From assembly GCF_014203695.1 (NCBI RefSeq), contig NZ_JACHJO010000001.1:254369-318368 (forward strand): DNA of 64,000 bases, in the 5' to 3' direction. The position numbers were made by a program, and so were the translations under genes. The DNA is from Nocardiopsis algeriensis. Lineage in GTDB: Bacteria > Actinomycetota > Actinomycetes > Streptosporangiales > Streptosporangiaceae. This document shows, one piece after another, positions 1 to 9,128 of this stretch (within the stretch, counting starts at the first letter, position 1; the number at the start of each line of letters is the position of its first letter). The notes below the pieces were generated by a model. That model had not been told where the DNA came from, did not search any database, and saw only the letters and a list, made by a program, of their open reading frames with translations.

Positions 1-159
1 CGTGCGGTTGCAGGTGGAGACCACCATGGCCTCGTTGACCGCCTCCGTGCCGAGCATCTCCTCGACCGTCTTGACGCGCATCTCGGCGTTCAGCGCGACA
101 CGTTCGAGCAGCGCCACCGGCGAACTGCGATGGCTCAACCCCACGGCCAGGACACTCAT
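1..159 (-). CDS. hemA: Glutamyl-tRNA reductase, N-terminal fragment
   Basis: The first 53 codons of hemA run off the left edge of the window. The product reduces glutamyl-tRNA to glutamate-1-semialdehyde, the first committed step of C5 tetrapyrrole (heme, siroheme, B12) synthesis. The fragment starts MSVLAVGLSHRSSP and reaches VSTCNRT, the family signature that carries the catalytic cysteine. The ATG at 159 has a GGAGA ribosome site five bases upstream. It lies 115 bp downstream of rex on the same strand, matching the rex-hemA order known from Streptomyces, so it is probably in the Rex-controlled operon and linked to respiratory heme demand. Confidence 0.93.
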   Translation of the reverse strand, partial: MSVLAVGLSHRSSPVALLERVALNAEMRVKTVEEMLGTEAVNEAMVVSTCNRT

Positions 160-274
160 CCGCATTCTCCTATGCAGGCACTACTCAGCGTCTCTCCATG
201 CTCGGACAGGGCCCCCGGTCTCTGTGCGCGACCCCCCGAAAGGCGGTGTGCTCCTGCTTCCGCCCCTGCTCGTC

Positions 275-970
275 TCATGTCAGTTCCAGTCCCGGCGCCG
301 CCGCGACCTGTCCGTCCCCGGCGGCCCTGCGCTGCGCGTGGAAGGCGAGGATCTGGAGTTCGATGGACAAGTCGACCTTACGCACATCGACCCCGTCCGG
401 CACATTGAGCACGACGGGGGCGAAGTTCAAGATGCTTCCGACCCCTGCTTCGACGAATCGGGTCGCGACCGCCTGCGCGGCCTCTGCGGGAGTGGTGATG
501 ACCCCGATGGAGACACCTCTGGAACCGACAACCTCTTCCAGACTGTCAATATGCCCTACCTCCAGGGATGCGACCCGCTGTCCGACCATCGCCGGGTCGG
601 CGTCGAGCAGGGCCTCGATCCGGAAGCCGCGGGTCCCGAAACCCCCGTAGTTGGCCAGAGCGCGCCCCAGGTTGCCGATACCGACGATGGCCACGGCCCA
701 GTCCTGGGTGAGACCAAGTTCACGCGAGATCTGGTGGACGAGGTGCTCCACCTCATAGCCCACACCGCGTGTCCCGTAGGAGCCCAGATGGGACAGATCC
801 TTGCGGAGCTTGGCCGAGTTCACCCCCGCCGCCTCGGCCAGGGCCTCGGACGAGACCGTGGGGGTTCCCCGTTCCTGGAGCGCCTGCAGGGCGCGCAGGT
901 AGACGGGGAGCCGGGCGACGGTGGCCTCCGGGATCCCTCTTTCCCGGGGCCTGGGCGTTCGACTGGTCAC
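275..970 (-). CDS. rex: Redox-sensing transcriptional repressor Rex
   Basis: A 231-residue protein of normal Rex length. It senses the NADH/NAD+ ratio and represses respiratory and fermentative genes when NADH is low. Residues about 10-80 form the winged helix (AEAAGVNSAKLRKDLSHLG, with the following GSYGTRGVGY typical of the family). The Rossmann fold begins at about residue 90 with IVGIGNLGRALANY, the NAD(H)-binding glycine motif. The start is GTG at 970. hemA follows on the same strand and a near-perfect Rex operator lies 122 bp upstream, so the operon is probably autoregulated. The identification is secure. Confidence 0.96.
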   Translation of the reverse strand: MTSRTPRPRERGIPEATVARLPVYLRALQALQERGTPTVSSEALAEAAGVNSAKLRKDLSHLGSYGTRGVGYEVEHLVHQISRELGLTQDWAVAIVGIGNLGRALANYGGFGTRGFRIEALLDADPAMVGQRVASLEVGHIDSLEEVVGSRGVSIGVITTPAEAAQAVATRFVEAGVGSILNFAPVVLNVPDGVDVRKVDLSIELQILAFHAQRRAAGDGQVAAAPGLELT

Positions 971-1091
971 AGGCGGGTGCTCCTGGGCATCGCGGGGCGG
1001 AACGGGGGCTGCCCCGGGACGGCGGCGCGGCCCGCCGAGGAGCCGTGGCCGCCGGCGCCCCGGGGAAAGCCGGACACCTTAGATTACGGGC

Positions 1092-1109
1092 TTGTGAAAG
1101 GGTGCACAA
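1092..1109 (-). promoter_or_regulatory. Rex operator (ROP) upstream of rex
   Basis: The 18-mer TTGTGAAAGGGTGCACAA matches the Rex consensus TTGTGAA-N4-TTCACAA with one mismatch. It sits 122 bp before the rex start codon, where autoregulation is expected, and between rex and the next gene upstream on the same strand. That Rex binds here is inferred from the consensus and the position. Confidence 0.8.
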
Positions 1110-1142
1110 AGTGGGGGGCCGTGTGATGCCGGGCTCACGGAT

Positions 1143-1415
1143 TCACAGGCGGGCACCGAGCGCCTCGCGCAGGCGCCCCTCGTCCACCCTCCAGAAGTCG
1201 TGCCTGCGGCCGTCGACGAAGGTGACCGGGATCTTGTCCCAGTACTCCTCCCGTTCGGCCTCCCCGACCTCGCCGAGCATCACCTCGGCACGGCTCGCCC
1301 CGAGGTCGTCGGCGACCCGCGTGACGACGCCCCAGGCGTCCTCACAGAGGTGGCATCCCTCTTTTCCCAGCACGACGACCCTGGCCCGTCCGGCCCATTC
1401 GGGGTTCTCGGTCAT
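1143..1415 (-). CDS. Glutaredoxin-like (DUF836 type) small thiol protein
   Basis: A roughly 90-residue thioredoxin-fold protein. After a short N-terminus comes VVVLGKEGCHLCEDAW, a beta strand followed by the CxxC redox site (CHLC), and further on KIPVTFVDG, the cis-proline strand of glutaredoxins. The ATG at 1415 is preferred to a longer frame because GGAGGAG lies four bases upstream of it. It lies between rex and a MoaD-like gene on the same strand. The substrate is unknown. In a mycothiol-producing actinomycete it may act as a mycoredoxin-like or general disulfide reductase. Confidence 0.8.
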   Translation of the reverse strand: MTENPEWAGRARVVVLGKEGCHLCEDAWGVVTRVADDLGASRAEVMLGEVGEAEREEYWDKIPVTFVDGRRHDFWRVDEGRLREALGARL

Positions 1416-1448
1416 GTCTCCTCCGGATTCCACGGACCTTGCGGTTTC

Positions 1449-1706
1449 TCATCCGCCGGCGAAGGGGGGCAGGACCTCGATCACGGTTCCCTCGGTGACC
1501 GGGATTCCGCCGTGTTCCCGGTGGCCCACGGGGTTGCCGTCCAGCAGGAAGGAGGACATCCCCAGCACCCGGTGGAAACGGTCGCCGGGGTGGAGGCGGC
1601 GCGCCGTGTCGAGCGCGTCGGCCAAGGTCGCGGCATCGACGCTCTCCTCGGCGGTTCCCGCGGCCTCCTTGGCCGCGGCCCAGTACCTGATAGTGCACTT
1701 CACCAT
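1449..1706 (-). CDS. MoaD/ThiS-family sulfur carrier protein
   Basis: A protein of about 85 residues with a ubiquitin-like fold. It starts [17 protein letters not shown], typical of MoaD, and ends [11 protein letters not shown], the free Gly-Gly C-terminus that is adenylated and thiocarboxylated to carry sulfur, for molybdopterin synthesis or a related pathway. The ATG at 1706 is preferred to an upstream TTG at 1742 because homology begins there and AAGGA lies ahead of it. No moaE or other cofactor gene is adjacent, so the pathway cannot be settled from context. It is divergent from glnR. Confidence 0.82.
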   Translation of the reverse strand: MVKCTIRYWAAAKEAAGTAEESVDAATLADALDTARRLHPGDRFHRVLGMSSFLLDGNPVGHREHGGIPVTEGTVIEVLPPFAGG

Positions 1707-1813
1707 CTGCTGATTATCCTTGGTATTGCTCGGAGGCGACAAGAAAACAATTGTTCACGGGGGCAACGGGGCCTTCGCTCGGCCGCATCAGTGCGGAGGA
1801 CGAGAAGAGACGT

Positions 1814-2566
1814 ATGAGCCATCTGCTGCTACTCACGAACTCGAACGAACCGTCCGACCACGTACTACCCGCCCTCGGACTCCTCCTGCACTCGGTGCGG
1901 GTCGCACCCGCCGAGGCCGGGGCACTGCTCACCCCCGGCGCGGGCGGAAGGGCCGGAACGCCGGCCGACGCCATTCTCGTCGACGCCCGCACCGACCTCG
2001 CCTCGGCACGCAACTTCTGCCGCCTCCTGGACACCACCGGGCTGGACTGCCCCCTGCTCGCGGTCCTCACCGAGGGCGGTGTCGCCGCTCTGACACCCGA
2101 CTGGCAGATCGACGACTTCGTCCTGGCCACCGCGGGCCCGGCCGAGCTGGAGGCCCGGCTGCGGCTGGCCGTGGGATCCGCCGGCGCCGGGTCGGACGAC
2201 CCCGACGAGATCCGCCGCGGCGACCTCGTCATCGACGAGGCCACCTACACGGCACGGGTGCGCGGCCGCATCCTCGACCTCACCTTCAAGGAGTTCGAGC
2301 TCCTCAAGTTCCTGGCCCAGCACCCGGGGCGGGTCTTCACCCGGGCCCAGCTGCTCCAGGAGGTGTGGGGCTACGACTACTTCGGCGGCACGCGCACCAT
2401 CGACGTCCACGTACGGCGCCTGCGCGCCAAGCTGGGAACGGAGTACGAGTCCCTCATCGGGACCGTGCGCAACGTGGGCTACCGCTTCGTGCCCGACACG
2501 TCGAACAGGAACCAGGCGCTCCCCGCCGAGGAGGCCGGCCGCACCCCGGAGACGAGCGGCACCTGA
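1814..2566 (+). CDS. glnR: Global nitrogen regulator GlnR (orphan OmpR-type)
   Basis: A 250-residue response-regulator-like protein. The N-terminus ([20 protein letters not shown]) is characteristic of actinobacterial GlnR. Residues about 1-120 form an atypical receiver domain, and about 140-230 an OmpR-type winged helix containing [20 protein letters not shown] and [17 protein letters not shown]. GlnR controls glnA, amtB, nir and other nitrogen genes and works as a phosphorylation-independent dimer with no partner kinase; none is present here. The ATG at 1814 is chosen over an in-frame ATG at 1751 because homology begins there. The 28-nt palindrome just downstream probably terminates it. Confidence 0.93.
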   Translation: MSHLLLLTNSNEPSDHVLPALGLLLHSVRVAPAEAGALLTPGAGGRAGTPADAILVDARTDLASARNFCRLLDTTGLDCPLLAVLTEGGVAALTPDWQIDDFVLATAGPAELEARLRLAVGSAGAGSDDPDEIRRGDLVIDEATYTARVRGRILDLTFKEFELLKFLAQHPGRVFTRAQLLQEVWGYDYFGGTRTIDVHVRRLRAKLGTEYESLIGTVRNVGYRFVPDTSNRNQALPAEEAGRTPETSGT

Positions 2567-2581
2567 CGGGCCCGGGACGCC

Positions 2582-2609
2582 CCGCCCGGTACCCGCGGGT
2601 ACCGGGCGG
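2582..2609. terminator. 28-nt perfect palindrome after glnR
   Basis: The two 14-nt halves (CCGCCCGGTACCCG and its complement) form a perfect self-complementary stem 15 nt after the glnR stop. There is no T-run, as is usual for high-GC actinomycete terminators. It could equally be a protein-binding palindrome, but its position directly after the stop favours termination. Confidence 0.6.
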
Positions 2610-2802
2610 TCCGGGCGCCGGGGTATCCGGAGGGTCGCGGCACGTGTCACGAGCGTGAGAAAACCCCGGTTCCGGTCTCGTTTTCGGCGGCGGAAGGGCC
2701 TAAGATCTGGAAGGCACTCCGGCTCGGGAACAGCAGGCGCGGCGTACTCACCGAAGCCGGGTGCGATCCCAGAGTTGTGCCCCCCGGAGGAGACCCGCCC
2801 CG

Positions 2803-3924
2803 ATGTCCACAGACGCCGCGGACACCCCGCCCGCTCCCGGCCGGCGCCTCGGAACGCTGCTGGGTGCGGCCTTCGTCGGGTCCACCCTGATCGCCGTGAT
2901 CTCCCCGGCCCACGCCGCTCCCGCCGCCGAGGGGCCGGTGGACCTCTCCTTCACGCGGTCCCACGACACGATCGCCCCCGGCGAGGCCCTGCCCGCCAAC
3001 GGCCTGACCGTCACCAACCACGGCGACCTCGGCGTCTGCCTGGTCTCGATGGACGTCGACAGCGGCTTCACCGCCGAGGGCTTCACCGCGCGGTGGCTGG
3101 CGCCCGGCGAGGCGGCCTCCGGCATCGCGGTCGGCGGTGCCGCCGACGCGTCCGTCGCGGTCACGGCCGCCCTGGCCTACGTGCTCTCGGAGACGGAGGA
3201 GGGGTGCGCCGATCCCGGCGACACCGCCACCGCGGCGGCGGTGTGGAACGTGTCGGTCGCCGCCCCCTCCCCCGACCCGACGGAGGAACCGACCGAGGAG
3301 CCGACCGAGGAGCCGACGGAAGAGCCCACGGAGGAACCCACCGAGGAGCCCACGGAGGAGCCCACCGAGGAACCGACGGAGGATCCCAGCCCGGAGCCCT
3401 CCGATCCCCCCACCAAGGAGCCTTCCCCCAGCCCCTCGTCCCCGGAGGATCCCAGCCCGAGGCCCACCCCCTCCCCCTCCGACCGGCCGGAGCAGACGGA
3501 GCGGCCCTCGCCCACCGCCACCGGATCGCCGAGCACCCCCTCGGAGCACAGGGGAGGCGCCTCCGGCGGCCGCAGCCCGTCGGGCACCGGGACCCCGGTG
3601 CGCCCGGGCGGCCCCACGGGCGGGGTGAGCGACGTCCCCACCGGTGATTCCCGGATCCCCACCCTCCCCCAGGGCGAGGCCGACCTGCCGCCGCTCACCT
3701 CCGGCACGGCCGAGGACCTGGCCGACCTGCCTCTGGTCACCCCCTCCGACGAGGGGGCGGAGGAGACCGAGGTCGCGGCCGGCCACACCGACATGGGGCC
3801 GAACATGGCTCCCGCGATCCTGCTCGCCGCCTTCCTGCTCATGCTGCTGCTGGCCGCCCCGATGGCACCCACCCGAAGGATCCGCCTCGGCAGCGGTTAC
3901 CAGGGCAGGCGCCGCAAGGGCTGA
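2803..3924 (+). CDS. Secreted, C-terminally membrane-anchored protein with PTEE repeats
   Basis: A protein of about 373 residues with no recognised enzyme domain. It has a signal peptide (residues about 15-38, ending SPAHAAPA), a compact beta-rich domain at about 40-150, then a Pro/Thr/Glu linker with about nine PTEE repeats running into a PSP-rich stretch. A C-terminal transmembrane segment (APAILLAAFLLMLLLAAP) is followed by an Arg/Lys-rich cytoplasmic tail. There is no LPxTG/LAxTG motif, so it should be held by the helix. The ATG at 2803 follows GGAGGAG. It lies between glnR and mshD. A cell-wall-spanning surface protein is the safest description. Confidence 0.8.
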   Translation: MSTDAADTPPAPGRRLGTLLGAAFVGSTLIAVISPAHAAPAAEGPVDLSFTRSHDTIAPGEALPANGLTVTNHGDLGVCLVSMDVDSGFTAEGFTARWLAPGEAASGIAVGGAADASVAVTAALAYVLSETEEGCADPGDTATAAAVWNVSVAAPSPDPTEEPTEEPTEEPTEEPTEEPTEEPTEEPTEEPTEDPSPEPSDPPTKEPSPSPSSPEDPSPRPTPSPSDRPEQTERPSPTATGSPSTPSEHRGGASGGRSPSGTGTPVRPGGPTGGVSDVPTGDSRIPTLPQGEADLPPLTSGTAEDLADLPLVTPSDEGAEETEVAAGHTDMGPNMAPAILLAAFLLMLLLAAPMAPTRRIRLGSGYQGRRRKG

Positions 3925-3993
3925 CCCGGCGGCACGCCCGAGCGGGGAGTCGGGACAGGGTCCGGGGACCGCCGCGGCATAGGCTGTCGGGCC

Positions 3994-4962
3994 ATGAGCA
4001 CTCCGAACGTCACCGAGGACCTGGACTCCGACACGGCCGCCCAGGTCCTGGCACTCGCAGAGGACGCACGAAGAGCCGACGGGGTCGCACCGCTGTCGGA
4101 GCACACGCTGCTCAGGGTCCGGCACGGCGCGCCCTCCGGCAGCAGCCGCTTCCACACCGCCGTCGAGGACGGCCGCGTGGTCGGCTTCGCCTTCGTCGAG
4201 CGCGTCGAGGGCGAACCCGACTCGGGAGAGGTCGTCGTCGGCCCCGACCACCGGCGGCGCGGCCACGGCACCGCCCTGCTGCGCTCCGTCCGGGCGGACG
4301 CCGGCCCGGGCGGGGTCCGCGTGTGGGCGCACGGGCGCACCCCGCAGGCGGTCGCGGTGGCGGAGGCCGGCGGCTGGACCGCCGTCCGCGAGCTCCACAA
4401 GATGCGGATGCCGCTGCACGACATCCCCGAGGACGTGCCGGGCGGCCCGTGGCGGGCGCCCGAACTGCCCGAGCCGCGGCTGCGCCCCGAGACCTCGGAG
4501 CGGGTGCGGCTGCGCCCGTTCACGGTGGGCCAGGACGAGGAGGCGTGGCTGGCCGCGAACGCCCGCGCGTTCGCCGACCACCCCGAGCAGGGCCAGCTCG
4601 ACCTGGACGACCTGCTCCAGCGTGAGGCCGAGGACTGGTTCGACCCGCAGGGCTTCTTCCTCGCCGTCACCGCGGACGGGAAGGTGGCCGCGTTCCACTG
4701 GACCAAGGTGCACGCGGACGGCGCCGGGCTCACCGACGGCGAGCCGGTCGGCGAGGTGTACGTGGTGGGGGTCGATCCGGACTGGCAGGGCACCGGCCTG
4801 GGCCGCGCCCTGACCCTCATGGGGCTGCGCCACCTGCGCGACCTCGGCCTGCCCTGGGTCCACCTGTACGTGGACGGGGACAACACGGCCGCGGTGCGGA
4901 TGTACGAGTCGCTGGGGTTCGGCATGTGGGACACCGATGTGATGTACGCCCCGACCGTCTGA
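3994..4962 (+). CDS. mshD: Mycothiol synthase (acetyl-CoA:Cys-GlcN-Ins acetyltransferase)
   Basis: A 322-residue protein with two fused GNAT domains, the MshD architecture. The N-terminal half has VVVGPDHRRRGHGTALL. The C-terminal, catalytic half has GEVYVVGVDPDWQGTGLG and ends with LYVDGDNTAAVRMYESLGF. It catalyses the last step of mycothiol biosynthesis, acetylation of the cysteine amine. mshD next to the pst operon is a common actinobacterial arrangement. A TAGGCT hexamer eight bases before the ATG and the lack of a Shine-Dalgarno sequence suggest a leaderless or near-leaderless message. Confidence 0.95.
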   Translation: MSTPNVTEDLDSDTAAQVLALAEDARRADGVAPLSEHTLLRVRHGAPSGSSRFHTAVEDGRVVGFAFVERVEGEPDSGEVVVGPDHRRRGHGTALLRSVRADAGPGGVRVWAHGRTPQAVAVAEAGGWTAVRELHKMRMPLHDIPEDVPGGPWRAPELPEPRLRPETSERVRLRPFTVGQDEEAWLAANARAFADHPEQGQLDLDDLLQREAEDWFDPQGFFLAVTADGKVAAFHWTKVHADGAGLTDGEPVGEVYVVGVDPDWQGTGLGRALTLMGLRHLRDLGLPWVHLYVDGDNTAAVRMYESLGFGMWDTDVMYAPTV

Positions 4963-5033
4963 GCGGGTCCGGCTCGTGCGCCTCGTCACATTCATCGGCA
5001 GAACTCCTTACCGCCACAGCAGTGCGATGCTCC

Positions 5034-5077
5034 ATTCACCTCCTGTTCATCTTTGTTGGGACATCTGGTCACTTAGT
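5034..5077 (+). promoter_or_regulatory. PHO box (PhoP operator) upstream of pstC
   Basis: Four consecutive 11-nt units are visible: ATTCACCTCCT, GTTCATCTTTG, TTGGGACATCT and GGTCACTTAGT. The first two match the actinomycete PhoP direct-repeat unit GTTCACC/GTTCATC closely, the fourth partly, and the third poorly. This tandem arrangement with 11-bp periodicity is the hallmark of PHO boxes. It lies about 165 bp before pstC, which suggests phosphate-starvation induction of the transporter by PhoRP (not in the window). Confidence 0.82.
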
Positions 5078-5100
5078 GGCCCTACCTTCGCATTCGGCGC

Positions 5101-5212
5101 ATCGCGACCGCTCCGCGTTCGACGGTCGCGACCATCTCCCTCGGGGTAACCCCCTGATCAGGAGCCGTACCCGTCCGGGTCCGAGGCCCGCCCTCCGGGG
5201 CGGGCGGCCGGC
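5101..5212 (+). other. Hairpin-rich leader of the pst operon
   Basis: Between the PHO box and pstC there are two strong inverted repeats. One at about 5102-5131 has TCGCGACCG and CGGTCGCGA around a 12-nt loop. The other, at about 5187-5209, has GCCCGCCC and GGGGCGGGC around a very short loop. No open frame of convincing coding character is present. They may be attenuating or mRNA-stabilising structures, or remnants of a pstS-pstC junction. Confidence 0.45.
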
Positions 5213-5242
5213 ACTGCACCCATTCCGAACCGGAGCCAATCC

Positions 5243-6208
5243 ATGACGATGACGGACGCGCCCGAGGCGGGGACACCGCCCCGGGGCAAGCGCCGGATCG
5301 GCGACACCGTTTTCGCCGGGCTCGCCCGAGGCTCGGGCATCCTCATCCTGGTGATCCTCGCCGGAGTGGCCGCCTTCCTGGTGATCCAGGCATGGCCGTC
5401 GCTGCGCGCCAACACGGCGAACTTCTTCCTCGAGACGGGCTGGGACCCCAACGTCCGGGAGAACCCCTCCTTCGGTGTCGCGGCACTGGCCTTCGGCACG
5501 GTGCTCGCCGCGGCCATCGCCCTGCTGCTGGCCACGCCTGTCGCGATCGGGATCTCCCTCTTCATCGTCTTCTACGCGCCCCGCAGGCTCGCCGCCGTGC
5601 TCGGCTACCTGGTGGACCTGCTCGCGGCGATCCCCAGTGTCGTCTACGGCCTGTGGGGCATCGGGTTCCTCGCCCCGCAGCTGGTGCCCGTCTACAGCGC
5701 GGCGGCCCGCCACCTGGGCTGGATCCCGCTGTTCGCGGGCCCCGCCTCCACCTCCGCGCGCACGATCCTCACCGCGGGCATCGTGCTGGCCGTCATGGTC
5801 CTGCCGATCATCACCGCCATGTCCCGCGACGTGTTCCACCAGGTCCCGCAGGGGCACCGGGAGGCCGCCCTGGCCATGGGCGCCACCCGCTGGGAGATGA
5901 TCCGGCTGGCGGTGCTGCCCTTCGGCCGCTCGGGCATCGTCGGCGGCGCCATGCTCGGCCTGGGCCGGGCCCTGGGCGAGACGATGGCCGTCGCCATGAT
6001 CCTGTCGCCCTCGCTGGCCATCTCCTGGAACCTGCTCCAGAGCGGCAACCAGACCATCGCCGCGCACATCGCGCTCCAGTACCCCGAGGCCACCGGCTAC
6101 GGAGTGTCCGCACTGATCGCCGCGGGCCTGGTCCTGTTCGCGATCACCCTGGTCGTCAACATGGGCGCCCGCTACATCGTGGCGCGCGGGAGCAAGGAGT
6201 CACGATGA
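5243..6208 (+). CDS. pstC: Phosphate ABC transporter permease PstC
   Basis: A 321-residue inner-membrane permease of the high-affinity phosphate importer. There are six predicted membrane segments (for example [19 protein letters not shown] near residue 35). The PstC signature [23 protein letters not shown] and the EAA-type loop [21 protein letters not shown], which contacts PstB, are both present. It is the first gene after the PHO box. pstA overlaps its stop codon by 4 nt. The phosphate-binding protein gene pstS, normally immediately upstream, is absent from this position. Confidence 0.95.
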   Translation: MTMTDAPEAGTPPRGKRRIGDTVFAGLARGSGILILVILAGVAAFLVIQAWPSLRANTANFFLETGWDPNVRENPSFGVAALAFGTVLAAAIALLLATPVAIGISLFIVFYAPRRLAAVLGYLVDLLAAIPSVVYGLWGIGFLAPQLVPVYSAAARHLGWIPLFAGPASTSARTILTAGIVLAVMVLPIITAMSRDVFHQVPQGHREAALAMGATRWEMIRLAVLPFGRSGIVGGAMLGLGRALGETMAVAMILSPSLAISWNLLQSGNQTIAAHIALQYPEATGYGVSALIAAGLVLFAITLVVNMGARYIVARGSKESR

Positions 6209-7266
6209 GCACGACCACGCAGCCTCCCGCCACCGAGCGGGAGCTCCGCCGCGGCTCCCTGCACCGGCACTTCCCCGCCGCCCTCCTGGCGGCGTGCGCC
6301 GCCGTCGTCGCCGGGATCCTGCTGGCCTTCTCCTCGTTCGGCCTCGTCGTCTGGGGCCTGCTGACCGCGGCCTCCTACGCGATCGTCGTCGTCGCCGTCT
6401 CGGCCGGCGTCGAGGGCGGCCGCAAGGCCAAGGACCGGCTGGTCACCACCCTCGTCTACGGCTGCTTCGTCCTGGCGATGCTGCCGCTGGTGTCGGTGCT
6501 GTGGACCGTGCTGGGCTACGGCCTGGATCGCTTCGACGGCTACTTCCTGAGCGTGTCGATGAACGGCGTCCTGCCGAGCATGGACGCCGGCGGCGTCTAC
6601 CACGCGATCGTCGGCACCCTGGCGATCACCGGCATGGCCACGCTCATCTCGGTCCCGATCGGCGTCATGACGGCCGTGTACCTGGTGGAGTACGCCCGGG
6701 GCCGCATGAAGAAGACGATCATGTTCTTCGTCGACGTGATGACGGGCATCCCGTCGATCGTCGCCGGCCTGTTCGTCGTGGCGCTGTGGATGATCCTGTT
6801 CGGCCCGGGCGTGACCAACGGGGCCGCGGGCGCGATCTCCCTGTCCGTGCTGATGATCCCGGTGGTGGTGCGCTCCAGCGAGGAGATGCTGCGGCTCGTC
6901 CCCCAGGACCTGCGCGAGGCCTCCTACGCGCTGGGCGTGCCCAAGTGGCGGACCATCACCAAGGTGGTGCTGCCCACCTCCGCGGCCGGCCTCACCACCG
7001 GAATCATGCTCGCCATCGCCCGCGTTATCGGAGAGACGGCTCCTCTGATCCTCACCGCCGGAACCTCCGCGGTGGCGATCAACTGGAACCTGTTCGACGG
7101 CCAGATGATGAGCCTCCCCGTCTTCATCTACGCGCAGGTCCGCATGGGCGGCGCCGTGAACTACGAGAGGGCCTGGGCCGCGGCCCTGACGCTCATCATC
7201 GTGGTGATGCTGCTCTTCTTCCTGGCCCGCATGATCGGCCGCCTGTTCGCGCCGAAGGCCCGCTGA
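6205..7266 (+). CDS. pstA: Phosphate ABC transporter permease PstA
   Basis: The second permease of the phosphate importer, 353 residues, with an N-terminal extension carrying two membrane helices before the conserved core. PstA landmarks include [20 protein letters not shown] and the EAA loop [21 protein letters not shown]. The ATG at 6205 overlaps the pstC stop (ATGA), indicating translational coupling. It forms a heterodimer with PstC and receives ATP-driven conformational energy from PstB, encoded 50 bp downstream. Confidence 0.95.
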   Translation: MSTTTQPPATERELRRGSLHRHFPAALLAACAAVVAGILLAFSSFGLVVWGLLTAASYAIVVVAVSAGVEGGRKAKDRLVTTLVYGCFVLAMLPLVSVLWTVLGYGLDRFDGYFLSVSMNGVLPSMDAGGVYHAIVGTLAITGMATLISVPIGVMTAVYLVEYARGRMKKTIMFFVDVMTGIPSIVAGLFVVALWMILFGPGVTNGAAGAISLSVLMIPVVVRSSEEMLRLVPQDLREASYALGVPKWRTITKVVLPTSAAGLTTGIMLAIARVIGETAPLILTAGTSAVAINWNLFDGQMMSLPVFIYAQVRMGGAVNYERAWAAALTLIIVVMLLFFLARMIGRLFAPKAR

Positions 7267-7316
7267 CCACCCGCTCACGCCCGCACCCGGGTCAGACTTC
7301 ACGAGGAACACATCCA

Positions 7317-8096
7317 GTGGCGAAACGAATCGACGTCTCCGGTCTCCACGTCTACTACGGCGACTTCCTGGCCGTCGAGGACGTGTCGATGACCATCGAG
7401 CCGCGGTCGGTGACGGCGTTCATCGGGTCGTCCGGCTGCGGCAAGTCCACCTTCCTGCGCACCCTCAACCGGATGCACGAGGTCACCCCGGGCGCCCGCG
7501 CCGAGGGCAAGGTGCTCCTGGACGACATGGACATCTACAGCCCCGACGTGGACCCGGTCATGGTCCGCAGCGAGGTCGGCATGGTCTTCCAGAAGGCCAA
7601 CCCGTTCCCGACGATGTCGATCTACGACAACGTCATCGCCGGGGCCCGGCTCAACAACAAGCGCATGAAGAAGTCCGAGGCCGACGACCTGGTCGAGGAG
7701 TCCCTGCGCGGCGCCAACCTGTGGGAGGAGGTCAAGGACCGGCTGAACAAGCCCGGTTCGGGCCTCTCCGGCGGCCAGCAGCAGCGCCTGTGCATCGCGC
7801 GCGCCACGGCGGTCAAGCCCTCGGTCCTGCTCATGGACGAGCCCTGCTCGGCCCTGGACCCGATCTCGACGCTGGCGGTCGAGGACCTCATCCACAAGAT
7901 GAAGGAGGACTACACGATCGTCATCGTCACCCACAACATGCAGCAGGCGGCCCGGGTGTCGGACCGCACGGCCTTCTTCAACCTCTCGGCTCCGGGCAAG
8001 CCCGGCAAGCTGGTCGAGATGGGCGAGACGAACAAGATCTTCACCCGTCCCGACAAGCAGGAGACCGAGAACTACATCACCGGCCGCTTCGGATAA
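7317..8096 (+). CDS. pstB: Phosphate ABC transporter ATPase PstB
   Basis: A 259-residue ATPase. It has Walker A (GSSGCGKST at about 38), a Q-loop ([20 protein letters not shown]), the signature [14 protein letters not shown], Walker B (VLLMDEP) and the switch histidine (VTHNM). The GTG at 7317 has GAGGA about nine bases upstream. It powers phosphate import through PstCA and in many bacteria also feeds PhoR signalling together with PhoU. It is the last gene of the pst operon here. Confidence 0.95.
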   Translation: MAKRIDVSGLHVYYGDFLAVEDVSMTIEPRSVTAFIGSSGCGKSTFLRTLNRMHEVTPGARAEGKVLLDDMDIYSPDVDPVMVRSEVGMVFQKANPFPTMSIYDNVIAGARLNNKRMKKSEADDLVEESLRGANLWEEVKDRLNKPGSGLSGGQQQRLCIARATAVKPSVLLMDEPCSALDPISTLAVEDLIHKMKEDYTIVIVTHNMQQAARVSDRTAFFNLSAPGKPGKLVEMGETNKIFTRPDKQETENYITGRFG

Positions 8097-8161
8097 GCGG
8101 ACCTGCCGTTTCGTCCGTCCCGGAGGGGGCGGCGGGTCCCCGGGTCGGATAGACAGGGGCC

Positions 8162-9121
8162 ATGCCTCTCATCATCGACACCGACACCGCGCAGGACGAC
8201 TGCGTCGCCCTGCTCGTCGGCCTCCTCGACCCCGCCGCCGACCTGCGGGCGATCACCATGGTCGCCGGGAACGTGGGCTTCGAGCAGCAGGTCCGCAACG
8301 CCTTCCTCACCCTCTCCGCGGCCGGGCGGCTGGGCGAGGTCCCCGTGTACCTGGGCTGCCGCCGCCCGCTCGTGCGCGAGTGGGTGAGCGCGGAGAACGT
8401 CCACGGGGACGGCTCGGGCGGGCTGTCCATGGACCAGGAGGGCCTGGTCCCCGAGTCCGAGCACGCCGTGGACGCACTCGTGCGGCTGGCCGCGGAGAAC
8501 CCAGGCGAGCTCTCGATCGTGGCCATCGGCCCGCTGACCAACATCGCCGCCGCCGTGGTGAAGGACCCCTCCTTCGCCGGCAACGTCAAGTCCCTGTACG
8601 TCATGGGCGGGTCCAACAACGGCCGGGGCAACATCACCGCCGCCGCCGAGTTCAACTTCTACGTGGACCCCGAAGCCGCCAAGGCCGTGTTCGCGGCGGG
8701 CTTCGACGTCACGGTCGTCCCGTGGGACCCGCTGACGCTACGCCAGGCCGTCTTCGGCCAGGAGCGGCTGTCGGAGATCGAGGGCCTCGGGACGGTGCTG
8801 TCGGCGTTCTTCACTCGGGTGTGCGCGGCAACGCTGGAGTTCGACCGCCGGGTGGGCATCGACGGGACCACCCACCCCGACTCGCTGACCGCCGCCGTGC
8901 TGCTCCACCCCGAGCTGGTCCGCAAGGCCTCCCGCTACCACGTGGACGTGGAGACCGCCGGAGAGCTCACCCGCGGCTACTCGGCGATGTCGTGGGGCGT
9001 CCACGGCCTGGAGCCCAACGCGACGGTGGTCGAGGAGATCGATGCCGAGGGCTTCTACGCCTTCATCCGCGACCTCCTGACCCGGCAGACCACCCCCTCA
9101 CGGGCGATCAGCGGCCTCTGA
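8162..9121 (+). CDS. Inosine-uridine preferring nucleoside hydrolase
   Basis: A 319-residue IUNH-family enzyme that hydrolyses the N-glycosidic bond of (deoxy)nucleosides to base plus ribose. The N-terminus PLIIDTDTAQDD is the calcium- and ribose-binding DTDxxxDD motif. AIGPLTNIAAAV and YVMGG follow at the expected spacing, then the conserved EFNFYVDPEAA. Substrate preference cannot be read from the sequence. It lies 65 bp after pstB, possibly with its own promoter (GATAGACA just before the ATG). A strong terminator follows. Confidence 0.92.
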   Translation: MPLIIDTDTAQDDCVALLVGLLDPAADLRAITMVAGNVGFEQQVRNAFLTLSAAGRLGEVPVYLGCRRPLVREWVSAENVHGDGSGGLSMDQEGLVPESEHAVDALVRLAAENPGELSIVAIGPLTNIAAAVVKDPSFAGNVKSLYVMGGSNNGRGNITAAAEFNFYVDPEAAKAVFAAGFDVTVVPWDPLTLRQAVFGQERLSEIEGLGTVLSAFFTRVCAATLEFDRRVGIDGTTHPDSLTAAVLLHPELVRKASRYHVDVETAGELTRGYSAMSWGVHGLEPNATVVEEIDAEGFYAFIRDLLTRQTTPSRAISGL

Positions 9122-9128
9122 GGCGTCC

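Noticed and set aside
2647-4995. A 782-codon minus-strand frame with low-complexity Gly/Leu/Arg stretches
   Set aside because: Antisense of the PTEE-repeat surface protein and mshD; the repeats are just the complement of the PTEE codons.
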